A stretch of DNA of 64,000 nucleotides from an uncultured Tateyamaria sp. (GCF_947503385.1 NZ_CANNDO010000001.1:434001-498000), one strand, 5' to 3'. Positions 35,702-44,950 are shown, counted from the first letter of the stretch. Program-made: numbers and translations. The notes: a model not told the origin generated them from the sequence alone.

Positions 35702-37099
35702 TTAGACGGTAATGGGTTCGTTTTGCCCCTGCGCAACCGCATTTTCACCTTCGCGCGCATCAATTTTGACCCGCGGCCAGCTGACTTCGACAATTGCACC
35801 AACATGAGGTAGTTCGGTGTTTTCGCGCGCAAACGGGTCAGCGCCATTGGCAAATGTCAGTTCAGCGCCAGAGCGTTCCAGCAGTGTTTTCGCGATGAAC
35901 AGACCCAGGCCCATGCCCTCGTATTCGGGGCGTTGCTGGCGGTCGTCACGGGTCTTGCGGCGGCGCACAAACGGATCACCGATCCGGCCAAGCAATTGCG
36001 GGGGAAATCCGCGCCCGTCATCCATGATGCGCAGCGTGATGGTGTCCGCCGTCCAATGCGCCTCGATCCAGACATTTGCAGCAGCAAAATCCACCGCGTT
36101 TTGCACAAGGTTGCGCAGGCCGTGGATGATCTCGGGTTTGCGCAGAATGGCGGGTTGATCAATTTCGTCACCGGCGTCTGGATCGTGGGTGTAATGCACG
36201 TATTTGCCACGGTGGGTGTGTGGCTCTGCCGCCTCTTGCACGACGGTCATCAGCGGGGCTTGGCGCAGGTGCAGGTCATCTTTGCCCGCGCGCCCCATGT
36301 CGCGCAGGATATCGCGGCAGCGGTCGGCCTGTTCCCGGATCAACGCGGCGTCCTCTCGCAATTCGGGGCGGTCGTCCAGTTCTTCGATCAGTTCGGCGCT
36401 GGTCAGTTTGATCGTTGCCAGTGGCGTGCCCAGTTCATGCGCGGCGGCGGCGACCACGCCGCCCAGATCGGTCAGTTTCTGTTCGCGCGACAGGGCCATT
36501 TGCGTGGCTGACAGGGCGTCGGACATGGAGTGAATTTCGGACGTCACCCGCCGCGAATAGGCTCCGAAAAAACAGATGGCGATCACCAGCGCAATCCAGT
36601 TGCCAAACACGAAAAGATCCGGGATGCGCAGGATAAAGCCCTGTTGCGTGCGCAACGGCAGGTGAAATTCGCCCAACAGCGTTACCAGCACAATTGCTGT
36701 GCCGCCCACCAGCAGGGTGGACCGCGTGGTCAGCACCGCCGCCGAGATCGACACCGGCCCAAGCAGCAAAAGCGCAAAGGGATTGTGCAGACCGCCCGTG
36801 AGGAACAGCAAGAATGCAAGCTGCAACAGGTCAAACATGACCATCAGCAGGTTCTCGGTCTCGGTCAGACGCTTGTTCTCTGGAAAGACAAAGATGGCGA
36901 TCAGGTTGCCGATCACCGACACGCCGACGGCCAGATAGCACAGGCCCAGTTCCAGTTGCAGGCCATAATATCGCTGGGCCACGGTCAGCGCGACAAGCTG
37001 TCCGCAAATGGCGACCCAGCGCAGCAGGATCATCGTCCGCAGTCGGATCCAATTGGACCGTTGTTGCCCGGTCAGCAGGCTGATGTCTGGTTGCGCCAT
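35702..37099 (-). CDS. regB: Redox-sensing histidine kinase RegB (PrrB)
   Basis: RegB (465 aa) is the quinone- and thiol-regulated membrane kinase of the RegBA global redox system (photosynthesis, respiration, CO2 and N2 fixation). Six hydrophobic helices are in 22-180; the quinone-site heptapeptide GGLHNPF is at 102-108. The H-box is AAAHELGTPLATIKL (His221), the redox Cys lies in ADRCRDIL (C261), and the ATPase domain has NLVQNAVDFA, DDGRGFP and GMGLGLFIAKTLLE. It is divergent from senC-regA with 78 bp between, the standard arrangement. Confidence 0.97.
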   Translation of the reverse strand: MAQPDISLLTGQQRSNWIRLRTMILLRWVAICGQLVALTVAQRYYGLQLELGLCYLAVGVSVIGNLIAIFVFPENKRLTETENLLMVMFDLLQLAFLLFLTGGLHNPFALLLLGPVSISAAVLTTRSTLLVGGTAIVLVTLLGEFHLPLRTQQGFILRIPDLFVFGNWIALVIAICFFGAYSRRVTSEIHSMSDALSATQMALSREQKLTDLGGVVAAAAHELGTPLATIKLTSAELIEELDDRPELREDAALIREQADRCRDILRDMGRAGKDDLHLRQAPLMTVVQEAAEPHTHRGKYVHYTHDPDAGDEIDQPAILRKPEIIHGLRNLVQNAVDFAAANVWIEAHWTADTITLRIMDDGRGFPPQLLGRIGDPFVRRRKTRDDRQQRPEYEGMGLGLFIAKTLLERSGAELTFANGADPFARENTELPHVGAIVEVSWPRVKIDAREGENAVAQGQNEPITV

Positions 37100-37177
37100 T
37101 GTGTCACTTTATCGTTGGTTGAACTGGGGCGAGGAATTGATAGCTAACACATAGTTCACCACGTCCAGAGGTTTGTC

Positions 37178-37798
37178 ATGATGCGCTATGTCGCCCCGCT
37201 TGCCGCCATTGTCGTTGCCCTATTTGTAGGGGGCATCTGGTACGTGTCGCAAGGCGGAGGCGAAGAGACCGGCTTTGCCCAATGCGGAGCCACGCAGATT
37301 GCCGGCGATGGCAATCAGATTGGCGGACCCTTTGAACTGGTCAATGCCGACGGCGAAACGGTGACGGATCAGGATGTCATCACCGAGCCGTCGCTGATCT
37401 ATTTCGGTTACACATTCTGTCCCGATGTCTGTCCGCTGGACACCGCGCGCAATGCCGAGGCGGTGGACATTCTGACGGAGCGCGGGCTGTCGGTCACGCC
37501 GATCTTTATCTCCATTGACCCGGAGCGGGACACGCCAAAAATTGTTGGTGAGTTTGCCTATAACCTGCACGAAAAGATGATTGGTCTGACAGGTTCGCCG
37601 GAACAGACGGATGCCGCCAGCAAAGCCTATCGAACCTACTACAAGGCGCATGACAAATCGGACGAATTTTACCTCGTGGACCATTCGACCTTTTCCTATC
37701 TGGTGCTGCCGGAACACGGCTTTGTCGAATTCTTCCGGCGTGATGTTTCGGCGGACGTGATGGCGGAGCGGGTCGCCTGTTTCGTTGAAAACGCCTGA
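37178..37798 (+). CDS. senC: SCO1/SenC family copper chaperone (PrrC)
   Basis: A 206-aa membrane-anchored periplasmic thioredoxin-fold protein that delivers copper to cytochrome oxidase and, in Rhodobacter, influences RegB signalling. There is a single N-terminal helix (5-24), the copper-binding YFGYTFCPDVCPLDT (C81, C85) and the third ligand His169 in LVDHSTFSYLV. ISIDPERDTP is the family signature. Two adjacent ATGs (37178 and 37181) are possible starts. It is followed by regA after 82 bp. Confidence 0.96.
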   Translation: MMRYVAPLAAIVVALFVGGIWYVSQGGGEETGFAQCGATQIAGDGNQIGGPFELVNADGETVTDQDVITEPSLIYFGYTFCPDVCPLDTARNAEAVDILTERGLSVTPIFISIDPERDTPKIVGEFAYNLHEKMIGLTGSPEQTDAASKAYRTYYKAHDKSDEFYLVDHSTFSYLVLPEHGFVEFFRRDVSADVMAERVACFVENA

Positions 37799-37880
37799 TT
37801 TTTTAGCAAAAGTTTGACGCGTGGGGGGTCGCGCGCCATAGTCTTCTCCAGCCAATGAAAAATGGGAACTGGAGAATTGC

Positions 37881-38435
37881 ATGGCGGACGCCGCAGTGAA
37901 CGAGATCGGCGAAGACCGGTCGCTCTTGCTGGTAGACGATGATGAGCCGTTTTTGCGGCGCCTCGCCAAGGCGATGGAAAAGCGCGGCTTTGAGATCGAG
38001 ACAGCCGACAGCGTGACAGCGGGAAAGGCCATCGCCACAGCACGGCCCCCGGCCTATGCGGTGGTGGATTTGCGGTTGGAAGACGGCAATGGCCTCGACG
38101 TGGTTGAGGTGCTGCGCGACAAGCGGCCCGATGCGCGGGTTGTGGTGCTGACAGGCTACGGCGCGATTGCGACGGCGGTTGCGGCGGTCAAGATTGGCGC
38201 AACGGACTATCTGTCCAAGCCCGCGGACGCGACCGACATCACCAATGCGCTGCTGGCCACCGGTGATGATTTGCCGCCCCCGCCCGAAAACCCGATGAGC
38301 GCCGACCGCGTGCGCTGGGAGCATATTCAGCGGGTTTATGAGCTGTGCGACCGCAATGTGTCCGAGACGGCGCGGCGGTTGAACATGCACCGGCGGACAT
38401 TGCAGCGCATTTTGGCGAAACGCTCGCCGCGCTGA
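37881..38435 (+). CDS. regA: Response regulator RegA (PrrA/ActR)
   Basis: RegA (184 aa) is the DNA-binding response regulator activated by RegB. The receiver has LLLVDDDEPFLRRL (acid pocket), the phospho-acceptor Asp63 in VVDLRLEDGNGLDVV, VLTGYG and the Lys in YLSKPAD. A proline linker (PPPPENP) leads to the Fis-type helix-turn-helix (RNVSETARRLNMHRRTLQRILAKR), almost invariant in this family. Its transcription likely ends at the hairpins just downstream. Confidence 0.98.
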   Translation: MADAAVNEIGEDRSLLLVDDDEPFLRRLAKAMEKRGFEIETADSVTAGKAIATARPPAYAVVDLRLEDGNGLDVVEVLRDKRPDARVVVLTGYGAIATAVAAVKIGATDYLSKPADATDITNALLATGDDLPPPPENPMSADRVRWEHIQRVYELCDRNVSETARRLNMHRRTLQRILAKRSPR

Positions 38436-38442
38436 GGTGTCG

Positions 38443-38477
38443 ACTGGGGGCCAGCCCCCAGACCCCCGGAGTATTTT
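38443..38477 (+). repeat. GC-rich hairpin element (CTGGGGGC / GCCCCCAG plus conserved tail)
   Basis: An 8-bp perfect inverted repeat with a 2-base loop is followed by ACCCCCGGAGTATTT. This hairpin-plus-tail resembles an intergenic element I remember as recurring in Rhodobacterales genomes downstream of genes. It occurs once in this window, 8 bp after the regA stop. It may act as a terminator or mRNA 3'-end stabiliser. Family membership is from memory, not a search. Confidence 0.5.
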
Positions 38478-38487
38478 GCAAGAGAAG

Positions 38488-38516
38488 AAGGGCGCGGTTT
38501 TGGCCGTGCCCTTTTT
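38488..38516 (+). terminator. Intrinsic terminator after regA
   Basis: AAGGGCGCGG pairs with CCGTGCCCTT (one G-T wobble) around an 8-9-base loop, followed by three further T. It is plus-strand oriented and lies about 50 bp past the regA stop, just before the convergent GNAT gene. Confidence 0.75.
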
Positions 38517-38534
38517 GCGGCGTGAGGCGCGATG

Positions 38535-39023
38535 TCAGAGGTCGTAGCGTTTCAGGATCTTGTCGACGGTTTCGCCATTGTCCATCACGTAGTCTTCGAT
38601 CCGGCCATAATCTTGAAAGCCGCGGGATTGGTAGTAGATCAGCCCGCCTTCATTGTCGGCGCGGATATTGGCGTTGATCCAGCGATAGCCAAAAGCCTTT
38701 GCCGCCTGCCGGGTTGCGTTAAAGAGCTTGGATCCGATGCCCAGACCCGTTTGGCCAATTTGGACAAAGGTGGCGATTTCAGCCGCGTCGTCGGGCAGAT
38801 AGTCACCGCCCGGCGCGATCCATTGGAAGCCGACCACCTCTTCGGCATCATTGACGGCCACATGCCATGCCGTTTTGCTGTCATCTGCGTCCATACGCTC
38901 TTGGATATCGTCGCTGGTGACGGGTTTGGTGATGGCGGTTGTACCGCCTTCGCTGATGATGTCGTTCAGCAGGCGCGCCATGGAGGCAGCATCCAGTGCG
39001 ATCGCGGGGCGGACGTTGATCAT
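38535..39023 (-). CDS. GNAT family N-acetyltransferase
   Basis: A 162-aa GNAT fold protein: VRPAIALDAASMARLLNDII at the start, strand segment VGFQWIAPGGDYLPDDAAEIATFVQIG, and the acetyl-CoA-binding loop QTGLGIGSKLFNATRQAAKAFG, where the usual Q/RxxGxG/A pattern is met by QTGLGIG. The end, NEGGLIYYQSRGFQDYG, is also typical. The acceptor substrate is unknown. Its ATG overlaps the stop of the HD-domain gene by 4 bp, so the two are co-transcribed. Confidence 0.9.
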   Translation of the reverse strand: MINVRPAIALDAASMARLLNDIISEGGTTAITKPVTSDDIQERMDADDSKTAWHVAVNDAEEVVGFQWIAPGGDYLPDDAAEIATFVQIGQTGLGIGSKLFNATRQAAKAFGYRWINANIRADNEGGLIYYQSRGFQDYGRIEDYVMDNGETVDKILKRYDL

Positions 39024-39610
39024 AACTGTTCCAGAAGAGCGTTGTGGCGGGCGGTATAGGCGTTGCGGGTTTCGACAGGTGGGCGCAAGACAATCTCGAG
39101 CCCATCCATCAAGGCCGGGTCCGGTTTGCCGAAAAACCGGTCTGCTTCGGCTTTGGTAAAGCCCGCGATCTGGGTCGCCTCCATCCAGGCGCTGATCTTG
39201 TCGGCTTTCTTGATCTGCCGTTTGATCTGCGCGGGCACTTTGGCGGGCAGGCCAAACCGGATATGCACCGCCGCCTCAAGCCGTTCATCCAGCGCGCCAT
39301 AGCCGGGACCAACCGCGGCCTTGACCGGTGAGATCATGTCGCCGATCACATATTCCGGTGCGTCATGCAGAAGTGCTGCCAGCCGCCACTTGGCCGGAGC
39401 CTTGGGGGCCACACGGCCAAAAAGCGTCTCTACCAAAAGGGAATGTTCCGCCACTGAATAGGCGTAGTCACCCATGGTCTGCCCGTTCCAGCGCGCCACA
39501 AAGGCCAGGCCGTGGGCGATATCCTCGATCTCGACATCCATCGGGGTCGGGTCCAGCAGGTCGAGCCTGCGGCCCGACAGCATCCGTTGCCATGCGCGTG
39601 GTTGTTTCAT
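39020..39610 (-). CDS. HD domain phosphohydrolase (YfbR-like)
   Basis: A 196-aa HD-superfamily protein. The metal-binding pattern is SVAEHSLLVETLF (His), then AALLHDAPEYVIGDM (His-Asp), then a later Asp in KKADKISAWMEATQ, as in YfbR/YqfB-type nucleotidases that dephosphorylate 5'-deoxynucleotides. The exact substrate is not readable. It lies between fkbM-like and GNAT genes on the same strand: 13 bp after the former and ATGA-overlapping the latter. Confidence 0.88.
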   Translation of the reverse strand: MKQPRAWQRMLSGRRLDLLDPTPMDVEIEDIAHGLAFVARWNGQTMGDYAYSVAEHSLLVETLFGRVAPKAPAKWRLAALLHDAPEYVIGDMISPVKAAVGPGYGALDERLEAAVHIRFGLPAKVPAQIKRQIKKADKISAWMEATQIAGFTKAEADRFFGKPDPALMDGLEIVLRPPVETRNAYTARHNALLEQL

Positions 39611-39623
39611 GGCGCGACGGATA

Positions 39624-40391
39624 CTAGGCGAGGCTGGGGCGGTAAACCGAGTTGTGGTCGAGCCGGCCCACGTGCATGTATCCCGCCGCTGGCGCGACCT
39701 CGTTCAACGTGTTGAGGTAGCCGCGCACCTGAAACGGTTTGGCGCCTTCGAGCACAACGATGGGCTTGGATTTGGCGAGGATGCGCGCGGACCCGCGCAA
39801 GGCGTCGGCCTCGAACCCTTCGACATCGAGGTGCAGCAGGCTGACATTGCGCGTCTTGGGCAGCAGGTCGTCGATGGGCATGATGGGCACCGTGATCGTG
39901 TGCAGGTCCGTGTCCGCGTCCCCGGTGATGTGCATACCCGCTGCGAGGCTGGCATTGCTTTTGCCCCGTGCGACGGCAAAAGCGGCTGAACCCGCTTCCT
40001 TGCCGACGGCGCAGCGGTGCAGGGTTACCCGTGTGAGGCCGTTCAACGCCATGGTGTAGGCGCAGGCATCAAAGCTGGTCGGGAAGGGTTCAAAGCTGTG
40101 GATACGGGCCTTGGATTGCAGCACCTCGTGCAGCGCGGGAAAGAAGTCACCGACAAAAGCGCCGCCGGTCACGATATCGCCTGTGCCCACGTGGCGGCGC
40201 AGGAAATCCAGCGTATCGGCCTCGTAGACCTGCCCGGCGCGCAGCAGCTTGGGCACTTCGCGTTTCTTGAAGTCATTGGGAATGCAATAGGTGCCGTAGC
40301 GGTTGGTGGCCAGCATATGCGGCATATCTGCGACCTTGCCGGTCTTGATGGTGATGTGTTCTGCGACGGTACTGCTTGGGTGCACGTTCAT
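39624..40391 (-). CDS. FkbM family methyltransferase
   Basis: A 255-aa SAM-dependent methyltransferase. DIVTGGAFVGDFFPAL is the SAM-binding loop (a variant of the usual G-A-x-x-G), IHSFEPFPTSFDACAYTMALNG is the acidic strand 2 region of FkbM proteins, and SLLHLDVEGFEADALRGS is the strongly conserved central motif. Members O-methylate sugars, lipids or secondary metabolites; no polysaccharide cluster is adjacent to suggest the acceptor. It is divergent from ahcY, which removes the SAH product, so the shared promoter region may be meaningful. Confidence 0.88.
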   Translation of the reverse strand: MNVHPSSTVAEHITIKTGKVADMPHMLATNRYGTYCIPNDFKKREVPKLLRAGQVYEADTLDFLRRHVGTGDIVTGGAFVGDFFPALHEVLQSKARIHSFEPFPTSFDACAYTMALNGLTRVTLHRCAVGKEAGSAAFAVARGKSNASLAAGMHITGDADTDLHTITVPIMPIDDLLPKTRNVSLLHLDVEGFEADALRGSARILAKSKPIVVLEGAKPFQVRGYLNTLNEVAPAAGYMHVGRLDHNSVYRPSLA

Positions 40392-40564
40392 GGGCCTGAT
40401 GCTCGCGTTTTTGACGGCTGCGTTTTTCTTGGGACGCAGGCTGCCACGGACGAACGCACAAAGATAGCCATGACAGCATTCGGGTTCTATCGTCGCACCC
40501 GTTGTCCCGGCGCGGTTGCGGTGCTATCTGCCCGCCTAACCCGGAACAAAGGACACCCGTTCAG
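40392..40564. promoter_or_regulatory. Divergent promoter region, fkbM-like gene / ahcY
   Basis: 173 bp between two divergent starts. I looked for a SAH or SAM riboswitch because ahcY is a known target, but I could not recognise a conserved core by eye. T-rich and inverted GC-rich pieces (for example around 40410-40450) are present without a convincing terminator. Confidence 0.4.
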
Positions 40565-41953
40565 ATGGCAAAAGACTATATCGTCAAGGATATCGCGCTG
40601 GCCGATTTTGGCCGCAAAGAGCTGGACATCGCCGAAACCGAGATGCCGGGGCTGATGGCCCTGCGCGAAGAGTATGGTGAGACCAAACCGCTGGCGGGCG
40701 CGCGCATTGTCGGCTCGCTCCATATGACGATCCAGACTGCCGTTCTGATCGAAACGCTGGTGGTGCTGGGCGCCGATGTCCGCTGGGCCTCGTGCAACAT
40801 CTTTTCAACGCAGGATCACGCCGCGGCGGCGATTGCTGCAGGCGGCACGCCTGTCTTTGCGATCAAGGGTCAGAGCCTTGAAGAGCATTGGGATTACCTC
40901 GACAAGTCGTTCATGTTCGAGGACGGACCGAACATGATCCTCGACGATGGCGGCGATGCGACACTGTACGTCCTGTTGGGCGCTCGCGCCGAAGCGGGCG
41001 AGGATGTGATCCCCGTGCCGCAATCCGAAGAAGAAGAGGTGATCAAGAAGCAAATCGCCAAGCGTTTGGCAGAAAGCCCCGGCTGGTTCACCAAGGTGCG
41101 CGACCAGATCAAGGGCGTGTCCGAGGAAACCACCACAGGTGTGAACCGCCTGTATCAGCTGGTGCGCGATGGTTTGCTGCCCTTCCCCGCGATCAACGTG
41201 AACGATTCTGTCACCAAGTCGAAATTCGACAATAAATACGGCTGCAAGGAATCGCTGGTCGACGGTATCCGCCGCGCCACCGACACCATGATGGCGGGCA
41301 AGGTGGCCGTGGTCATGGGGTACGGTGACGTTGGCAAAGGGTCGGCGGCGTCGCTGGCCGGTGCCGGTGCCCGCGTGATCGTGACCGAAGTGGATCCGAT
41401 TTGCGCCCTGCAGGCCGCCATGGACGGGTTCCAAGTGACCACGCTCGAAGATGTTGTGTCGACCGCTGACATCTTTGTCACCACCACCGGCAACAAGGAC
41501 GTGATCCGCATCGAGCACATGCGCGAGATGAAGGACATGGCCATCGTCGGCAACATTGGCCACTTCGACAACGAGATTCAGGTGGCGAACCTGAAGAACC
41601 ACAAGTGGACCAACATCAAGGAACAGGTGGACATGATCGAGATGCCGAATGGCAATCGTCTGATCCTGTTGTCCGAAGGGCGTCTTTTGAACCTTGGCAA
41701 TGCCACGGGCCACCCGTCTTTTGTGATGTCTGCCTCCTTTACCAATCAGGTGCTGGCGCAGATCGAACTGTGGACCAAGGGTGAAGACTACAAGAACGAG
41801 GTCTACATCCTGCCCAAGCACCTCGATGAAAAGGTCGCGCGCCTTCACCTTGACCGGATCGGCGTCAAGCTGACCCAGATGGACAGTGAGCAGGCGTCTT
41901 ACATCGGCGTGAAACCCGAAGGCCCCTACAAGCCCGAACACTACCGCTACTGA
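40565..41953 (+). CDS. ahcY: Adenosylhomocysteinase
   Basis: AhcY (462 aa) splits S-adenosylhomocysteine into adenosine and homocysteine, clearing the inhibitor made by SAM methyltransferases. Substrate-site segments are [29 protein letters not shown] and [16 protein letters not shown]. The NAD-binding part is [16 protein letters not shown], and [11 protein letters not shown] also occurs; the C-terminus YKPEHYRY carries the Lys and Tyr that reach the neighbouring subunit's NAD. ATG 40565 is preceded by AAAGGA; longer frames upstream were rejected. A strong terminator follows. Confidence 0.98.
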   Translation: MAKDYIVKDIALADFGRKELDIAETEMPGLMALREEYGETKPLAGARIVGSLHMTIQTAVLIETLVVLGADVRWASCNIFSTQDHAAAAIAAGGTPVFAIKGQSLEEHWDYLDKSFMFEDGPNMILDDGGDATLYVLLGARAEAGEDVIPVPQSEEEEVIKKQIAKRLAESPGWFTKVRDQIKGVSEETTTGVNRLYQLVRDGLLPFPAINVNDSVTKSKFDNKYGCKESLVDGIRRATDTMMAGKVAVVMGYGDVGKGSAASLAGAGARVIVTEVDPICALQAAMDGFQVTTLEDVVSTADIFVTTTGNKDVIRIEHMREMKDMAIVGNIGHFDNEIQVANLKNHKWTNIKEQVDMIEMPNGNRLILLSEGRLLNLGNATGHPSFVMSASFTNQVLAQIELWTKGEDYKNEVYILPKHLDEKVARLHLDRIGVKLTQMDSEQASYIGVKPEGPYKPEHYRY

Positions 41954-41973
41954 GCCGGTTCACATTCTGACGC

Positions 41974-42001
41974 AAAAGGCTCCGCTGTGCGGGGCCTTTT
42001 T
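41974..42001 (+). terminator. Intrinsic terminator after ahcY
   Basis: AAAAGGC-T-CCGC pairs with GCGG-G-GCCTTTT around a TGT loop, with a further T at the end. It lies 21 bp past the ahcY stop on the plus strand. Confidence 0.9.
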
Positions 42002-42120
42002 GTTTGGCGATTGCCCCGGTGGACTGCCGATTACGGTGCAATTCAGTACAACCGGCGCTTGCAATTCCGGTGGCGATCATATGACCTGTAGGCTCTGTCC
42101 CACTTGTCACTTGGGGTGCG

Positions 42121-43746
42121 ATGTCACGACATTTGCCTGTTCATGCGGCCCTCGCCCACGCGGTGCGGGATCAAGGAACCGACACGTTGTACGGCCTGAT
42201 GGGCGACGCGAATCTGTTCCTGGTCGATCACTATGTGCGGGCCTGTGCCGGGCGCTATGTCCCCGCTGTTCACGAGGCGGGCGCGGTTCTCATGGCGCTG
42301 GGTCACGCGTCGGTCACAGGCGGGGTGGGCGTTGCGACAATCACCCAAGGGCCAGCCGTATCCAACGCGACCACCGCGCTGATCGAAGGGGTCAAGGGCA
42401 AACTGCCCATTGTGCTGTTGGCGGGCGACACGCCGGAGGCCGATCCAGATCACCTACAGGCGGTGGCCCAGCAGCCGATCATTGAGGCGACGGGCGCCGG
42501 GTTTCAACACCTCGGATCGCCGGACACGGCTGTCCGTGATCTGACAACCGCATTTGACCGGGCGCGCGCAGAACGTCGGCCCATCGTTCTCAACATGCCA
42601 TCGCCCTTTATGTGGGAACAGACAGAATATGCCGGGGTGCAAGACCCGGAGGCGGTTCACGCCACGGATCCCGTCGAGGGGACGGCGCTGGACGACGCGA
42701 TTGGCATACTGGCGGCCGCCCGTGCGCCACTGATCCTCGCCGGGCGGGGCGCCATTCATGCCAAAGACAGCCTGACAACACTGGCCGACCGGATCGGTGC
42801 GCCAGTGGCCACCACGCTCAAGGCCAAAGCGCTGTTTGACGGCGCGCGTTACGATCTGGGCGTATTCGGCACCCTCAGCACGCCCGCCGCGTCCGACGTG
42901 ATTGGTGCAGCCGATTGCGTGGTCGCCTTTGGTGCCAGCCTCAACCGGTTCAGCACTGCCCATGGCGGATTGCTCAGCGGCAAAAGGCTTGTGCAAGTTG
43001 ATGACGATGTACGGCAACTGGGCCGGTATCAGGCGGCGGATGCCGCGCTGGCTGGTGATCCGGCAGCAGTGGCCGACACCTTTGTGCATTGGCTCGACGC
43101 AGCCGAGATTCCATCGTCACAATTTACCGATACCATTGACGCTGATGCCCTTCGCGCCCCGTTGCCCACGCTCAAGCTGGCGCATGAACCGGGGACGCTG
43201 AACTATTTCGATGCGCTCGACCGCATTGACCGCGCACTGCCTGCGGACCGCATTTTTGTCACCGATGGCGGGCGTTTTATGACCGAAGCGTGGTGCCGCA
43301 TCGGCGTATCCCAACCGCTGAACTTTGTGCAGTCAGTGCATGTCGGCGCGATTGGCATGGGCATGGGATATGCCATTGGCGCATCCATCGCGCGACCTGC
43401 GCAACAGACGTTGTTCCTGTGCGGGGATGGCGGCTTTATGATGGGCGGGCTGGCCGAATTCGCGACAGCGGTGCGCGAACGTCTGAACATGGTGACGGTT
43501 ATCTGCAACGACTCGGCGTATGGTGCGGAATACGTGCAGTTTGAGGATCGGCAGATTGACCCGGCCCTGTCGACATTTGCATGGCCATCCTTTGCCGCGA
43601 TGGCGGACGCAATGGGGGCAACCGGTCTGCGCGCCACCAATACAGACGAATTGCAAGCCGCGTTGGAGGTTGCAACGGTGACCCAAGGCCCCGTTCTTGT
43701 GGAGCTTATCCTTGATCCCGCGGCCATGCCACGGATGCACCTCTAG
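42121..43746 (+). CDS. Thiamine-diphosphate-dependent enzyme (acetolactate synthase/decarboxylase-like)
   Basis: A 541-aa ThDP enzyme with the three usual domains: PYR (1-170), central (190-330) and PP (about 365-535). The catalytic Glu is E52 in VPAVHEAGAVLMALGHA; ATITQGPAVSNATTALIEG follows. The ThDP-Mg motif is LCGDGGFMMGGLAEFATAVRERLNMVTVICND, where CND stands in the usual NN position. No regulatory subunit gene or ilv genes are adjacent, so biosynthetic acetolactate synthase is unlikely; a 2-oxoacid decarboxylase or related lyase is possible. The start at ATG 42121 fits the family's N-terminus. It is an orphan between ahcY and the Wza-like gene. Confidence 0.9.
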   Translation: MSRHLPVHAALAHAVRDQGTDTLYGLMGDANLFLVDHYVRACAGRYVPAVHEAGAVLMALGHASVTGGVGVATITQGPAVSNATTALIEGVKGKLPIVLLAGDTPEADPDHLQAVAQQPIIEATGAGFQHLGSPDTAVRDLTTAFDRARAERRPIVLNMPSPFMWEQTEYAGVQDPEAVHATDPVEGTALDDAIGILAAARAPLILAGRGAIHAKDSLTTLADRIGAPVATTLKAKALFDGARYDLGVFGTLSTPAASDVIGAADCVVAFGASLNRFSTAHGGLLSGKRLVQVDDDVRQLGRYQAADAALAGDPAAVADTFVHWLDAAEIPSSQFTDTIDADALRAPLPTLKLAHEPGTLNYFDALDRIDRALPADRIFVTDGGRFMTEAWCRIGVSQPLNFVQSVHVGAIGMGMGYAIGASIARPAQQTLFLCGDGGFMMGGLAEFATAVRERLNMVTVICNDSAYGAEYVQFEDRQIDPALSTFAWPSFAAMADAMGATGLRATNTDELQAALEVATVTQGPVLVELILDPAAMPRMHL

Positions 43747-43837
43747 GCCATTCGCGGGCAAGCCACGTTAGAACGCGCTTGGGTCTGACCCTGTGCCCGG
43801 TACTGACACTTGACCCACAGAAAACGATCGGGCGGCG

Positions 43838-44950
43838 CTAGTCCCCGGTGACAGCCCGGCTGACACCAACTGCCGCACCGATCAGGCCAAAGACCGTCCG
43901 GACCGAGTTGACCGGGCTTTCCGTGGCAACCACCAGATCGCGCGGGTTCACCTGAAATTTGTTTGCGGCAAACAGACCGTCGGCGGATGTCAGGTCGATG
44001 GTGAACACCACCTGCCGCTTGTCCGGGCCCGAGCCATCCGTGCGCAACTGCTTACCGCTGTATTCGCGCAGGATCAGAACCCCTTGTGGGTTGGCACGAT
44101 TGTCCGAAATGCCACCCAGCAGGGCCAAGGCCTCGATTGCGGTGATGCGTTCGCGGTTGAACGGCACGATGGTTTCCGTCCCTGTGGCCCCAAGCGCCAC
44201 AAAGTACCGTTCGTCCTCTTCGACGATGATCTTGTCACCGCCGCGCATGACAACATTCGTCGATGCACGTTCAAACAGGGTGTCGGCGCGAATCTCAAAG
44301 GTTTTGCCCTCGCGGATCACACGGACCAGCGGATTTTGCAGGCTCTCCGAAATCCCGCCGGCGGCGGATATCAGGCTGAGCAGGGAATAGTTGCGATTGG
44401 GCAGCGGGTAAGTGCCGGGGCTGGCAAACCCGCGCACCGCGTCAATCGAATTGTCCGGTCCGGGGGACACCGACAACTGTACCTGTGCCGCAGGCACCAC
44501 CAGCTCAAGATCGGAGGCGATCCGGTCGCGTGCAGCTTCGGGCGTTTTGCCACGCACCGGCACCTCGTTCAGATAGGGCACAAAAATCGTGCCGGTGGAC
44601 GACACGGTCAGACCCGTCATTTCGACGCTCTTTTGTTCCGCCGAGGTCAGCAGCGAGTTTTGCTGATTGTCCCAGATCACAAGGTCGATCCGGTCGCCGG
44701 TGCGGATCAGATTCGACTTTGGACCGCGCGGATTGCTGAACCAATGGTAGTGCCCGGCCCAACCAGTCACTGGCCATTCGCGCAGCGACGCGATGTTTTC
44801 ACGGTTGATCGGCACAACGGAGAATGGCGCGTCTTCGGCGTTCTTGTTGCGGGTGATTTCGCTCTGGATTGCGGCGCCGCGCGGCAAAGTACACGCTGTC
44901 AGCGCAGCACAAGAAACGCAAAAAAGAATGATGCGGAAAAATCCGTGCAC
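43838..44950 (-). CDS. Polysaccharide export outer-membrane lipoprotein (Wza-like)
   Basis: A 370-aa lipoprotein with signal FRIILFCVSCAALTAC (lipid Cys 20). A poly_export domain follows, with IRTGDRIDLVIWDN, LTVSSTGTIFVPYLNEVPVRGKTP and VVPAAQVQLSVSP. SLBB-type repeats come next, with FASPGTYPLPNRNYSLLSLI and MRGGDKIIVEEDERYFVALGATG. Such proteins form the outer-membrane channel for capsule or exopolysaccharide. GTG 44950 is 4 bases from GGGGACA. No Wzc kinase, Wzx/Wzy or glycosyltransferase gene is nearby, so it is an orphan in this window. Confidence 0.9.
   Translation of the reverse strand: MHGFFRIILFCVSCAALTACTLPRGAAIQSEITRNKNAEDAPFSVVPINRENIASLREWPVTGWAGHYHWFSNPRGPKSNLIRTGDRIDLVIWDNQQNSLLTSAEQKSVEMTGLTVSSTGTIFVPYLNEVPVRGKTPEAARDRIASDLELVVPAAQVQLSVSPGPDNSIDAVRGFASPGTYPLPNRNYSLLSLISAAGGISESLQNPLVRVIREGKTFEIRADTLFERASTNVVMRGGDKIIVEEDERYFVALGATGTETIVPFNRERITAIEALALLGGISDNRANPQGVLILREYSGKQLRTDGSGPDKRQVVFTIDLTSADGLFAANKFQVNPRDLVVATESPVNSVRTVFGLIGAAVGVSRAVTGD

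Noticed and set aside
40392..40564. Possible SAH or SAM riboswitch before ahcY
   Set aside because: The location is plausible, but no conserved core or pseudoknot pattern could be identified by eye; a covariance-model search would be needed.
40805..41941. 378-codon open frame opposite ahcY
   Set aside because: Antisense to a very conserved gene; His/Val/Asp-rich shadow translation.
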